A stretch of DNA of 39,031 nucleotides from Synechococcales cyanobacterium PMM_0083 (GCA_949127665.1 CASBQE010000337.1:1-39031); one strand, 5' to 3'; counted from the stretch's first letter, positions 20,061 to 28,440 are shown. Numbers and translations are program-made. Notes: generated by a model not told the origin, from the letters alone.

Positions 20061-20682
20061 ACACCTCCTGAATTTTCGCAATAGCAGCCTGAGTAATCAC
20101 AATGCGATCTGCAGCTAAGAGGTCAAAAACGTTTAAGTTGGACGCAGAAATCAATCGGAGTTTAGCCACGTTGCGCGCAGACAAATAAACCATTTCCTGA
20201 CGCTCTGCCAAAATCAACAAAACCTTTGATTCAGCTTGAATTCCCCAGGTTTGCAAAGCTCCAACCAAATCTTTTGTCTTTGGGCGAGGGAACTTGTCAG
20301 CAAAATCTTGGACAACGATTACATCTTCAATACGGCTTTGAATTGCCGTCCTCAGAGCAAGTCGTCGTTCCTTACGATTCATCTTAAGCGAGTAATCTCT
20401 TGGCTTCGGACCAAAAATAACTCCGCCGCCCCGCCACAGTGGAGAACGATTAGAACCAGCACGAGCACGCCCAGTGCCTTTTTGGCGCCATGGCTTTCTG
20501 CCACCGCCTCTAACTTCTGCCCGAGTCTTGGTTGATACCGTACCTTGACGAGCATTTGCCATTTGGCGCACTAATGCTCGATGGACGACATGAGCGGCGC
20601 TTTTCTCACTTGCTACCTGCAAGTCTAAAGAAGCACTACCAACCTCGTTCCCATTCCAATCCTTAACTGCACAATCCGCCAT
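20050..20682 (-). CDS. rplD: Ribosomal protein uL4
   Basis: A 210-aa protein whose extended loop ([29 protein letters not shown]-type) reaches the tunnel constriction. TTG (20691) and ATG (20688) codons lie upstream in frame. The ATG at 20682 is chosen because it fits the family start [11 protein letters not shown] and sits nine bases after an AGGG. In E. coli L4 represses its own operon; whether that holds here is unknown. Its 3' end overlaps rplW. Confidence 0.96.
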   Translation of the reverse strand: MADCAVKDWNGNEVGSASLDLQVASEKSAAHVVHRALVRQMANARQGTVSTKTRAEVRGGGRKPWRQKGTGRARAGSNRSPLWRGGGVIFGPKPRDYSLKMNRKERRLALRTAIQSRIEDVIVVQDFADKFPRPKTKDLVGALQTWGIQAESKVLLILAERQEMVYLSARNVAKLRLISASNLNVFDLLAADRIVITQAAIAKIQEVYGD

Positions 20683-20762
20683 AATCATCAACCCTATTCA
20701 ACTTTCCCGTGCTTCAAAAGCTAAAAATTAAGAAAATTCTCAATTTCTTACGACTTAGTTTT

Positions 20763-21401
20763 CTACTTATGTCCAACAATCGTTGCAGGAACCACATTGA
20801 CTAACGCGCCTGGTTTTCCAGGAATAGCACCTTTAATTAAAATCAAGTTTCGTTCAGAATCAACTCGAATGACTGTTAATTTGCGAATAGTAACTTGACT
20901 GCCTCCTAGTCGACCCGCCATACGCTTACCTGGATAGACACGTCCTGGGGTAGTACCTGCACCAGTAGAACCAGGAGCACGATGGTTTTTCGATCCGTGG
21001 GACATAGGACCGCGCTTGAAGTTATGACGCTTTTGGTATCCTGCAAATCCGCGACCAATACTGGTTCCGATTACGTCAATGGTCTGACCAGTAGAAAATG
21101 CATCTACTTTGATTTGTTGTCCCAGTTGAAATTCACTAGGGTTTTCCAAGCGATATTCATGTAGATGCCTCATCGGAGCGCAGTTAGATTTTGCTAGATG
21201 TCCCAATTCAGGCTTATTCAAAGCCTTTTGCTTGACCTCGCCATAAGCAACTTGAACGGCTGAATAACCATCTGTCTGAATCGTTTTAACCTGAGTAACA
21301 ATACAAGGACCTGCCTGGATGACAGTCACCGGAATTGCTTTACCTGTTTCATCAAAGACTTGGGTCATGCCAAGCTTTGTGCCGAGAATACCCACAGACA
21401 C
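20763..21401 (-). CDS. rplC: Ribosomal protein uL3
   Basis: A 212-aa protein contacting the peptidyl-transferase centre. The usual N-terminus [19 protein letters not shown] begins with GTG at 21401. A GGGAG lies about ten bases upstream. The longer open frame to 21452 has no family match. The rRNA-reaching loop [21 protein letters not shown] is intact. It is the first gene of the ribosomal run: rpsJ is not upstream of it, the cyanobacterial arrangement. Confidence 0.97.
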   Translation of the reverse strand: MSVGILGTKLGMTQVFDETGKAIPVTVIQAGPCIVTQVKTIQTDGYSAVQVAYGEVKQKALNKPELGHLAKSNCAPMRHLHEYRLENPSEFQLGQQIKVDAFSTGQTIDVIGTSIGRGFAGYQKRHNFKRGPMSHGSKNHRAPGSTGAGTTPGRVYPGKRMAGRLGGSQVTIRKLTVIRVDSERNLILIKGAIPGKPGALVNVVPATIVGHK

Positions 21402-21798
21402 GATGAATGGTCTCCCTTTCGTACACAGTTTAGAGCAGCAAACAAATAACACTTGCCTGCTTAACTGATTGATAGTTTTTGTGCTTCAAGATTTGGATGA
21501 CTTTAAGGAGTGACGCGATCGCGCAGAACTAAAAATCTAACTATTCTTGTGAAAAAGCGCTAAACGTTGCCAAGTCCGAAGGAAATGTGCAAAATCAGTT
21601 GATTTGAGTGCCAGCTAAGGACTTGAATGGCTTGCCATTCAGTATCCACTTTAATAATTCAAGATTGACTTTAGCGAGCTAAGCCACTCAAGCATTATTA
21701 GCGATAAGCATTAGGCAACAGTTCCTAACTATAGACTAATCGATTTGATTCTGTCTAGTGCTACGCCAAAGTTTTTTGACTTGTTGTCAAGATGCTCT
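21402..21798 (-). other. Leader/promoter region of the ribosomal block
   Basis: About 400 bases without a gene between the R3H ATPase stop and rplC. It should hold the promoter and 5' leader of the ribosomal run, but no -35/-10 pair could be called with confidence. A HIP1-type palindrome lies near 21517-21526, and a strong hairpin is described separately. No tRNA or open reading frame with family character was seen. Confidence 0.4.
21619..21647 (-). promoter_or_regulatory. Hairpin in the leader upstream of rplC
   Basis: TGAATGGC (21624-21631) and GCCATTCA (21634-21641) form a perfect 8-bp inverted repeat around TT. Outer GGA/TCC pairs extend it with a small internal loop. It lies ~220 bases before the rplC start. 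No T-run follows on the minus strand, so a simple intrinsic terminator is unlikely. A leader RNA structure or protein-binding site is possible. Confidence 0.4.
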
Positions 21799-23664
21799 CT
21801 AAGCTGGATAGATTCTCAGTCGTCGATTGGGTTCTTCGCCAAAACTGCGTGACTTAAGATGATAATGCTCAACTAGCTCATGCTGCATTTTGCGAACGGT
21901 CGCAGAGCGGGGTAGCAATTCTACAGGTTGCCCTTTAGGAATTACAATTTGTTCGACAGCAAGTCTGGCTTCTTCTAAGGCTTCAATCTCATCGTCATTA
22001 TCGCCTCTTAATAAGTCAAAATCAGTTGCATCGGGAATTCCAGGGTTATCCATATCCAGCATTCGGCGTAAGCCACGAGCAATTTGAGGAATGCTGCTGG
22101 CTTTAATAGTGTGAATGGGGACTTGCCGGGATTTTGCAAATTGGCGCAGTTTTGAATGATTTTTGACATGCGATCGCAGCGCTAAAACGGCATCTGCACT
22201 ATCAATATCTTTGGTTAAGATAACTGGCAATTTTAAGGTGCGAACCACTTGATCAAGCTGATGACGACTCACTCCATACGGATAAATATATAAGAAGTCT
22301 TCCCCGTTTGGACCTAAGCGTCGCTCATCTTTCGCAGTTTCCTCAAAGTCATAGCCATTTCGCTCCAAAGAGTTTTGCAAAAAAGGTTCTGCGGTTTCAT
22401 CGGAAAACAAAGAAGCCTGTAAAGACTCATCCAACAAATGCTCAAATTGCTGCTCATCAGGTAATTTGTTGAGTGCAGCATCTGTTGATAAAGGTCGCAT
22501 TTGACCAGAAGATCGCCATCCCTTCCCCTGAAGATCTGAGCGCCCAATAAAAGGACGACTAACGAGTGAATTATCGCGCTGCCCAAAATCGATGGGAGTT
22601 GATCGTGTTCTGCCAGGTCTAGAGGCTGCGAACTCATCGCTCGACAATTCGTGAGTGACGACTACTTTGCCAGTTTCACTGACTGATCGCACTTGAGGGC
22701 TTGGTTGACGACCCCTCAATAAGCTGTCAACGGTCTCTGCCACCTGTTCATGAACGACCCAACTCTGTCGTTCCATCATTTCAACAGCGATATCAAAAGT
22801 GGGAGGTGCTTTTCGCTCTAGGACGCTTTTTTGACTTCCTCGTCGGCGCGCCTCTTCGTCTCCGAGGGTGACCGATTGAATGCCACCCACTAAATCTGAC
22901 AGGGTTGGATTTTTGATCAGATTCTCTAACCGATTGCCATGAGCAGTTCCTACAAGCTGAACTCCTCGTTCAGCGATCGTGCGGGCTGCTAAAGCCTCAA
23001 GTTCTGTACCGATTTCATCAATCACAATGACTTCTGGCATATGGTTTTCCACTGCCTCAATCATGACTTGGTGTTGTAATTCAGGACGAGCCACTTGCAT
23101 TCTTCGGGCACGACCGATCGCTGGATGAGGCACATCTCCGTCCCCGGCAATTTCATTAGATGTATCAATGATGACCACTCGTTTTTCTAATTCATCTGCC
23201 AAAACACGGGCAATCTCCCGAAGCGCAGTGGTTTTACCCACTCCAGGACGACCCAGCATGAGGATGGATTTGCCGCTTTCTACCAAATCACGAATCATGG
23301 AGATCGTCCCGAAAACAGCACGACCAACTCGACACGTTAGCCCAATAACTTCCCCACGCCGATTACGAATGGCGCTAATGCGATGAAGGGTTCGCTCAAT
23401 GCCAGCGCGATTATCGCCGCCAAAATCACCAACGCTCTTGATACATTCGTTGAGGTCACTTTGGGTAATCGGGATTTCAGAAAGATACTCTGCTTGACCA
23501 GGGAAACGAGCCTCTGGGCGACGACCTAGGTCTAACACAACTTCAATCAGCATGTTGCGTTGAGGATGTTGCTGTAGTTGAAGCTGAATAGAACCCGGAA
23601 GAATGTTAAGCAGTTTATTTAAGTCGTCTGTAATGAGCAAGTCAGCCGATACGGTGTTATCCAT
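21799..23664 (-). CDS. R3H-domain AAA-type ATPase (SpoIIIAA/Ycf45-like)
   Basis: A 621-aa predicted nucleic-acid-associated ATPase. Walker A is GRPGVGKTT (residues ~138-146) and Walker B EVIVIDEIG (~211-219), within a SpoIIIAA-like P-loop domain. A long, probably flexible, Ser/Arg- and acid-rich linker follows. The C-terminus carries an R3H domain with the RxxxH motif RKMQH, expected to bind single-stranded nucleic acid. Plastid genomes encode a relative, Ycf45. A TTG at 23682 is in frame; I chose the ATG at 23664, but neither has a good SD. It is co-oriented with ldpA upstream and rplC downstream. Biological role unknown. Confidence 0.88.
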   Translation of the reverse strand: MDNTVSADLLITDDLNKLLNILPGSIQLQLQQHPQRNMLIEVVLDLGRRPEARFPGQAEYLSEIPITQSDLNECIKSVGDFGGDNRAGIERTLHRISAIRNRRGEVIGLTCRVGRAVFGTISMIRDLVESGKSILMLGRPGVGKTTALREIARVLADELEKRVVIIDTSNEIAGDGDVPHPAIGRARRMQVARPELQHQVMIEAVENHMPEVIVIDEIGTELEALAARTIAERGVQLVGTAHGNRLENLIKNPTLSDLVGGIQSVTLGDEEARRRGSQKSVLERKAPPTFDIAVEMMERQSWVVHEQVAETVDSLLRGRQPSPQVRSVSETGKVVVTHELSSDEFAASRPGRTRSTPIDFGQRDNSLVSRPFIGRSDLQGKGWRSSGQMRPLSTDAALNKLPDEQQFEHLLDESLQASLFSDETAEPFLQNSLERNGYDFEETAKDERRLGPNGEDFLYIYPYGVSRHQLDQVVRTLKLPVILTKDIDSADAVLALRSHVKNHSKLRQFAKSRQVPIHTIKASSIPQIARGLRRMLDMDNPGIPDATDFDLLRGDNDDEIEALEEARLAVEQIVIPKGQPVELLPRSATVRKMQHELVEHYHLKSRSFGEEPNRRLRIYPA

Positions 23665-23848
23665 CTTGGATGTAGTTTTCAAAAATCACTTAAGGACAAT
23701 TTGAGAGGAGGTTGGCAAACTTGTGAAGCATTTTAATTGCTGCTATTGGAGTGCCAATCAAAAAACTTAGAGCCGTCGTAGATTGCCATGTAGAGGTGCG
23801 TCATGGTCAGAAGAACTGACAGAATTTTGTGATGGAGACATTGAAATC

Positions 23849-25123
23849 TTAGGGTAATTCATAGTTGAATTGCGGTGTTGACCGGAACGGTTTGAGTTGA
23901 GAGACAAGGGAATAGGCAAGCTTCACGGCTTGTTGTAGAGATTGGGGGGCTTGTTCTAAAAGAATCGGCTGAGGCGATCGCAGCGTAGGTACAGATGATT
24001 CAGCAAGGCTTGTGATCAATCGCCCATCTCCTTTTTTACTTGCAAGAACCGACAGCGATTTGTCGATATTTTCTATCGCTTCCAACTGTTCTAAGATGGG
24101 CGACAACAAGGTTCGAGCGTAGCTTCCATAGGCAACTCCTGAAATATGTGAAGGTGAAAGCGGTTGCGTGGGTTGAACTGTTTCAAAATGTGGCGTTTTA
24201 CAGTGCAGCATTGGGCGATCGCTGGAAGGATTAGAAGCTAGCAAGTTGAGCGATCGCAGTTTGGAAACAGTATAGCCATTCGTTCCTCCTGCCAACTGAA
24301 TATATCCTGGCAAGCCTGCAGTTATAACTTTTTGCCCTAACCGAATAGCGGCTCTGGTCGCGCCATTGCCAATATCTCCACTCATCGGGCGACCATCGGT
24401 TTGCCAAATTAGCGGACACGCTAACGGCGAAACAACATCGTAGAGTGCCCAGAGATATTCGAGCAGATTTTCGCCATCAGGGCAACTAATTGCAATGAGT
24501 TGCAGTTGGGGCAACCAAGGTTTAATCGCTGACCAGAGGCGCTGAAAATCTGCAAGCCGCCCTACTTGGGTATGAATTTCGATCGCATCAATGCCCATCT
24601 CTAGCACTAAGGGCGCGATCGCTTGAGCCGTTGAAACATAAGAATAGGCTGAAATGTGTTGAATGGGGCAAATCGGCAAGCAGCGCCCACAACCATAACA
24701 ACGATCTTCAATTACGCCAGTGCTTTTAATCGCATCAGCCGGACAAATCTGTTCACAAGGACGTGGACAATCTGAGGGGCAATTAAGCGGCAAAAATGAT
24801 GCCTTGCGAAAATGAGGATCTTCGCCATCATTTAGACTAACCATCAACAATGGCTTTTGAATAGGGGAAGAATTTTGCAGGCGATTCGTGGAACGCCCCT
24901 TCTGAGAATCGCGATGACTAATCTCCATCGCCACGCGAATTGCTTCTTTTGCAGCGATCACCACGGCTGGATCAGCAGCAATATCTACACAATCTACGCC
25001 AGCCAACGTGTATGCCAACGTTAGGTTGCGAACAGCGGGGAGATTTTGGAAACTGGCTCCGCAGATTAGTTTGAACCAGTGACCTTCTCTTAAGGATTGC
25101 AGCGGATAGTTTTGTTCACTCAC
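23849..25123 (-). CDS. ldpA: LdpA, iron-sulfur circadian input protein
   Basis: LdpA (light-dependent period) senses cellular redox state and adjusts circadian period in Synechococcus elongatus. The 424-aa protein shows the N-terminal GHWFKLICGASFQNLPAVRNL-type start. Eight cysteines lie in two ferredoxin-like motifs at residues ~115-127 (CPSDCPRPCEQIC) and ~142-152 (CYGCGRCLPIC), enough for two Fe-S clusters. The start is GTG; an AAGGAG runs directly into it, an unusually close spacing, but a stop codon precedes it, so no longer frame exists. Residues 71-81 are encoded by the short palindromic repeat shared with the efflux adaptor. It lies between ndhN and the R3H ATPase. Confidence 0.93.
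   Translation of the reverse strand: MSEQNYPLQSLREGHWFKLICGASFQNLPAVRNLTLAYTLAGVDCVDIAADPAVVIAAKEAIRVAMEISHRDSQKGRSTNRLQNSSPIQKPLLMVSLNDGEDPHFRKASFLPLNCPSDCPRPCEQICPADAIKSTGVIEDRCYGCGRCLPICPIQHISAYSYVSTAQAIAPLVLEMGIDAIEIHTQVGRLADFQRLWSAIKPWLPQLQLIAISCPDGENLLEYLWALYDVVSPLACPLIWQTDGRPMSGDIGNGATRAAIRLGQKVITAGLPGYIQLAGGTNGYTVSKLRSLNLLASNPSSDRPMLHCKTPHFETVQPTQPLSPSHISGVAYGSYARTLLSPILEQLEAIENIDKSLSVLASKKGDGRLITSLAESSVPTLRSPQPILLEQAPQSLQQAVKLAYSLVSQLKPFRSTPQFNYELP
24880..24913. repeat. 34-bp palindromic dispersed repeat, copy 2 (inside ldpA)
   Basis: GGCGATTC at 24880-24887 and GAATCGC at 24906-24912 form inverted ends, of which 7 bp pair. The first 16 bases equal copy 1 at 1887-1902. On the minus strand, in the ldpA frame, it reads RDSQKGRSTNR, almost the same peptide as copy 1. 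It sits in the linker between the N-terminal part and the ferredoxin region of LdpA. Confidence 0.75.
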
Positions 25124-25188
25124 TCCTTAATGCTAATGCCCTATGAAGAAATTTAGGGTTTTAAGGCGAAAATATTTTAATTTTGGCT

Positions 25189-25272
25189 TGGGGTGGGTTT
25201 CGGCTACGCTCAACCCGCAGACTTTAACTTTTGGCTACGCTCAACCCGCAGACTTTGGGTGTAAGCGTAGCC
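25189..25272. repeat. Tandem and inverted repeat cluster between ndhN and ldpA
   Basis: A 24-nt unit starting GGCTACGCTCAACCCGCAGA occurs twice, at 25202-25225 and 25233-25256 (period 31). The complement of its first nine bases, AGCGTAGCC, follows at 25264-25272. A GGGTT before the first unit can pair with its AACCC. The cluster lies in the 221-nt gap upstream of the ldpA start. It looks like a dispersed intergenic repeat; an open frame across it on the plus strand is not considered a gene. Confidence 0.7.
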
Positions 25273-25344
25273 AAGACATTTACTACAATTTCTGTATTGC
25301 AGCGCCTCTCCAATCAATTCTCCTTCACCATACAGATGAGCAGA

Positions 25345-25824
25345 CTACGCAGACATCACAGCCTGCTTTAAAGGTTGCCAGCGGAAATAGCGATCGCCGC
25401 CAAGTTCCACGGCAATTTTCACTCGTGGCTCTGTGATAGGTAAAGTTGTCAAATATTCAATCTCTTGGCTCGTCAAGATATGACCCTCAATAATCCACAG
25501 CAAAAGCCCTTTAGAGTTGGTAGGCAACTTCTCCAACTCGTAAGTAATGATGGGTGGAATGTAATAACGATACCCAACCATTGCCCCTGTAACCGTACCG
25601 CTTTTTTTACCCAAATGAGGCGGACGAACCCCATGAATCTCGGTTAGATAGGCAGCTACATCTCCTAAACCCCGCGCTGTAATGGTCAGAGAATTATATC
25701 CAGCAGCCCGAATTCGGCGCTGATAGCGTCCTTCAAAACCACCCTCTAGAGGAACATACAAACCTAACGAACCATAGAGTTCCAAATCTCGGATCAACTT
25801 TTTGCCAGTTGTAATTAGGGGCAT
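25345..25824 (-). CDS. ndhN: NAD(P)H-quinone oxidoreductase subunit N (NDH-1 complex)
   Basis: NdhN is a peripheral-arm subunit of the cyanobacterial/plastid NDH-1 complex, which feeds electrons from ferredoxin into plastoquinone for cyclic electron flow and respiration. The 159-aa protein shows LIRDLELYGSLGLYVPLEGGFEGRYQRRIRAAGY and KKSGTVTGAMVGYRYYIPPIITYELE-type family stretches. A TTG at 25845 extends the frame by seven codons; the ATG at 25824 gives the usual MPLITTGKKLIRD start. It is co-oriented with ldpA downstream. Confidence 0.95.
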   Translation of the reverse strand: MPLITTGKKLIRDLELYGSLGLYVPLEGGFEGRYQRRIRAAGYNSLTITARGLGDVAAYLTEIHGVRPPHLGKKSGTVTGAMVGYRYYIPPIITYELEKLPTNSKGLLLWIIEGHILTSQEIEYLTTLPITEPRVKIAVELGGDRYFRWQPLKQAVMSA

Positions 25825-25939
25825 CGATTTCTCTCTAACTATCAAAAGTTTCTAAAACAATGTAGCCGAAAGCAACCTAAGCGACATTTCAACGCCTCGA
25901 TCGCCTACCTATACCACACCAATAGTCTCTCATACTCTA

Positions 25940-25979
25940 TAAAAAAGCTTCAAGCTAGAACAATAGAGTTTTGCTATTG
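25940..25979 (-). terminator. Candidate terminator downstream of the unknown gene at 26025
   Basis: Read on the minus strand, CAATAG/CTATTG arms (25961-25979, 7-nt loop) are followed by a second short stem (AGCT/AGCT) and six Ts. This lies 45-85 bases after the stop of the upstream gene and before ndhN. The stems are short, so confidence is low. Confidence 0.35.
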
Positions 25980-26024
25980 CTGGAATCAGAACAATCAAAA
26001 AATCTTTTCACCCATAAACACAAA

Positions 26025-26498
26025 TCAACTAGAAAGCCTACTCCCGTGTCTCAATGTGTTAACGGTTTGAGGCAAAACTCCAACCATTAAAGCAAAGGCT
26101 TCGTCAGGAATTTTAGCAACAGTATCCGCTCCAAAGTAGTTGTCAAACTGATTTAAAATCATCTGCGCTCTTTGGGATGGAATGGGGTTATCAGTCAGTT
26201 GATGAGTCAACCGAATCCACTGTCGCCGAATGAGATAGGCTTTTTGCCGCTCTTCTTGATCTTCAGGGCAAACCAAAGACAGTTCTCCCACGGGCAGTAC
26301 ATGATGGGAATTTACATCAAAAAAACTGCCGATCGCAGCCCCAGGACCGGCAAATTCTGCATAAAACTGCTTATAAATGATCAGCCCATTTCGCCGTCTA
26401 CTATTGACCATCCAAAGCTGCCCACTAGTTAGTTGGCACAGCACAAGGCTGCTAGCTTGTTCTTCAGGATTGGGAGGGGAGCTTGGACTTTCCGTCAT
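26025..26498 (-). CDS. Hypothetical protein, no recognised domain
   Basis: A 157-aa soluble-looking protein that I cannot place in a functional family. After a Ser/Pro-rich N-terminus it shows LVLCQLTSGQLWMVNSRRRNGLIIYKQFYAEFAGPGAAIGSFF, a compact beta-rich-looking stretch, then a helical charged part (CPEDQEERQKAYLIRRQWIRL) and a C-terminal region ending VNTLRHGSRLSS. There is no signal peptide or membrane segment. The ATG at 26498 is chosen over a TTG at 26528; neither has a clear SD. It lies between bciB (112 nt) and ndhN (200 nt) on the same strand, so a link to photosynthesis is only positional. Confidence 0.7.
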   Translation of the reverse strand: MTESPSSPPNPEEQASSLVLCQLTSGQLWMVNSRRRNGLIIYKQFYAEFAGPGAAIGSFFDVNSHHVLPVGELSLVCPEDQEERQKAYLIRRQWIRLTHQLTDNPIPSQRAQMILNQFDNYFGADTVAKIPDEAFALMVGVLPQTVNTLRHGSRLSS

Positions 26499-26610
26499 AT
26501 TGCTGTGATCAATCAACAAATTACTCAACCTGCTAGAAATGGTAACCCCTTAGATTTGAAAACAAGCATTGACATGGTAGATCACCCAATTGTTTCAGTC
26601 AATTCGAGCT

Positions 26611-27807
26611 TTACTTTTCAGGTAATTTGTACTGGCTTACAATTCGCTTAGCGTACTCAGGAACATGAGCTTCTAGCTTTTCGGGATAGTTGCGCTTGAC
26701 GTAGAGATAGTTGCGGGTGAAGTGAGAGTCAATTGAAAAGCGGGCATATTCCAAACCTTTCGGACCAATGCGCTCAATTACTACGCCCATTAGCTTGGCT
26801 GCCCACATTGGCAAAGTTACGCCTTTATCGTAAGCAGGAATGCTTTGCTGAACCGCTTCTTTGCGATCGCCCTGTGACATTACAGGTTTGGTTTCAATCT
26901 GATCTTGCATAAGATCCAGCATCTCCTGACCGCGATCGTTCCGAACCACAAGCCACTGCCAGCCAAAGGGTGCGCCCATATAGCCCACCACCAAATCTGC
27001 CAAAGAATTCACATAGTCAAAGCAACTCATGCAGGATGGCGCAAACACATCTTTAAGTTGATTAGTTTTTAAGCCAAAGAAAGGCACAGTTTCCGTGGAG
27101 CCATCTTCATGTTTGAAATGCACCCGAAAATCCTGCATGAATTCGTAGGAAACCACGGTGGAGGGCGATCGACTGGTGGTGTCCAAAAACTTTTGCAATC
27201 CAGCACGAGTCACATTATCGACACAGGGCGTTCCCAATACATACAGCTTTTCCAAGCCCAGTTGCTTTTCTACCGTCCGCAGCGCTTGAATTTGACAACC
27301 GACTCCGATCACCAGCAACCGCTTCATGCCCGATTGTTCAATTTGCTCTAACACCGACAAATTGGGGGAAAGGGTTGGTTTATTGACTCGCGCCGCCAAA
27401 ATTTCTTCTGGCGTACGGGCAATAATAGGTTTGGGCTGAAAGCGGTCTTCCTCGGTGTTCTGAACACACACAACCCCTTCGACCATGCCGCGATTCAGCA
27501 TCTCGATCGCAATACTGCTGACAATTCCCGTCCATTGCGCTCCGGCGATCGGCTCTGTTTTTCGCGCCGCTGTCATACTTTGATGCACGCCAAAGTACCA
27601 CTCGTCTTCGCTATCTAGATTGCGGCTGCGATCGTGGGTTTCTTCCTCCAGTTCTGCAATATGCTGGGTTAAAAAAGCGCAAGCGTCTTTCACATAGTGA
27701 ATGTAGTGGGTGTCGCACAGCCCGCATTCACTGCACAATTCTTTTGCAGGGCGACGGCTAGTGGGTTTGAGCGCTTTGGCTTTCTTATGAGAATCAATGG
27801 CAGCCAT
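26611..27807 (-). CDS. bciB: BciB-type 3,8-divinyl-chlorophyllide a 8-vinyl reductase (F420 dehydrogenase beta family)
   Basis: A 398-aa protein of the coenzyme F420 hydrogenase/dehydrogenase beta-subunit family. In cyanobacteria this form reduces the 8-vinyl group of divinyl chlorophyllide using ferredoxin; plants use a relative for 7-hydroxymethyl chlorophyll a. The N-terminal CSECGLC motif with a further Cys (residues ~25, 28, 31, 43) and later Cys pairs (FAPSCMSCFDY) fit two Fe-S clusters; FAD is expected. A TTG two codons upstream is possible; the ATG at 27807 is chosen. It is divergent from the Nudix gene. Exact substrate follows family knowledge only. Confidence 0.88.
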   Translation of the reverse strand: MAAIDSHKKAKALKPTSRRPAKELCSECGLCDTHYIHYVKDACAFLTQHIAELEEETHDRSRNLDSEDEWYFGVHQSMTAARKTEPIAGAQWTGIVSSIAIEMLNRGMVEGVVCVQNTEEDRFQPKPIIARTPEEILAARVNKPTLSPNLSVLEQIEQSGMKRLLVIGVGCQIQALRTVEKQLGLEKLYVLGTPCVDNVTRAGLQKFLDTTSRSPSTVVSYEFMQDFRVHFKHEDGSTETVPFFGLKTNQLKDVFAPSCMSCFDYVNSLADLVVGYMGAPFGWQWLVVRNDRGQEMLDLMQDQIETKPVMSQGDRKEAVQQSIPAYDKGVTLPMWAAKLMGVVIERIGPKGLEYARFSIDSHFTRNYLYVKRNYPEKLEAHVPEYAKRIVSQYKLPEK

Positions 27808-27834
27808 AGTCAAAGGTTGTGATTAAAAGTTTTT

Positions 27835-27846
27835 TAGACATGTCTA
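27835..27846. promoter_or_regulatory. 12-bp palindrome between bciB and the Nudix gene
   Basis: TAGACATGTCTA is a perfect palindrome 28 bases upstream of the bciB ATG in a divergent intergenic region. It could be an operator, but a 12-bp palindrome can occur by chance. Confidence 0.3.
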
Positions 27847-27963
27847 GAGTCTTTCTCACCATACCTTAGCGAAGATGTCAGATGTTCGCGGTGTGCGAAA
27901 TGCTGTCGGGAGATCGTGATGTTAAGCCACTGGACATGCTAAACAATTGTGAGATATTCCACT

Positions 27964-28440
27964 ATGGATCTACCTACTATTCGCGTCTCTGTTGGTGCAT
28001 ATATCATCCGCAAAAGCTTTCAAGGGTATCAACTGTTGTTGTTTCACCATCCCGATTGTCCTGAAACGCCGCTACAAATTCCTGGAGGCGGAGTCGATGC
28101 CGGTGAAACCCATGAGCAGGCTTTGCATCGAGAGATCTGGGAAGAATCAGGTTTAACAAACTTGCGCTTAATTCGCAAACTTGGCATTGCTGGAAGTTGT
28201 TGGCTCCAGCCTCGCAAGCTGATTTCCCAACGTCATTGCTTCCTGCTAGAAGCAACGGATGACACATTGGATCATTGGCAGCATGTCGTTCAAGGAGACG
28301 GTATGGATTTGGGAATGGTGTTTTCTTACTTTTGGCTGCGTCCGACTCCGGATTTTGCCATTTCTCACGACTTGGGGTGGTTCTTGTATCTCAATCATAT
28401 TCCAGAGCTTTACCAGAACGTTCTGATGCAACACAGTTAA
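27964..28440 (+). CDS. Nudix hydrolase
   Basis: A 158-aa pyrophosphohydrolase of unknown substrate (nucleotide derivatives are usual). The Nudix box is complete: GGGVDAGETHEQALHREIWEESGL fits G-x5-E-x7-REUxEExGU, with the metal-binding glutamates present. I chose the ATG at 27964 (MDLPTIRVSVGAYII) over an in-frame GTG at 27949; no SD is visible for either. The stop overlaps the stop of the convergent YCII gene in a shared TTAA. Confidence 0.92.
   Translation: MDLPTIRVSVGAYIIRKSFQGYQLLLFHHPDCPETPLQIPGGGVDAGETHEQALHREIWEESGLTNLRLIRKLGIAGSCWLQPRKLISQRHCFLLEATDDTLDHWQHVVQGDGMDLGMVFSYFWLRPTPDFAISHDLGWFLYLNHIPELYQNVLMQHS

Noticed and set aside
21785-21790. TTGACA on the minus strand, resembling a -35 box for rplC
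   Set aside because: No -10 hexamer at 16-18 nt; it is also part of a 5-bp inverted repeat at the end of the R3H gene.
25143-25436. Plus-strand open frame of 97 codons between ldpA and ndhN
   Set aside because: It runs across the intergenic tandem repeat and into antisense ndhN; it has no family character or SD site.
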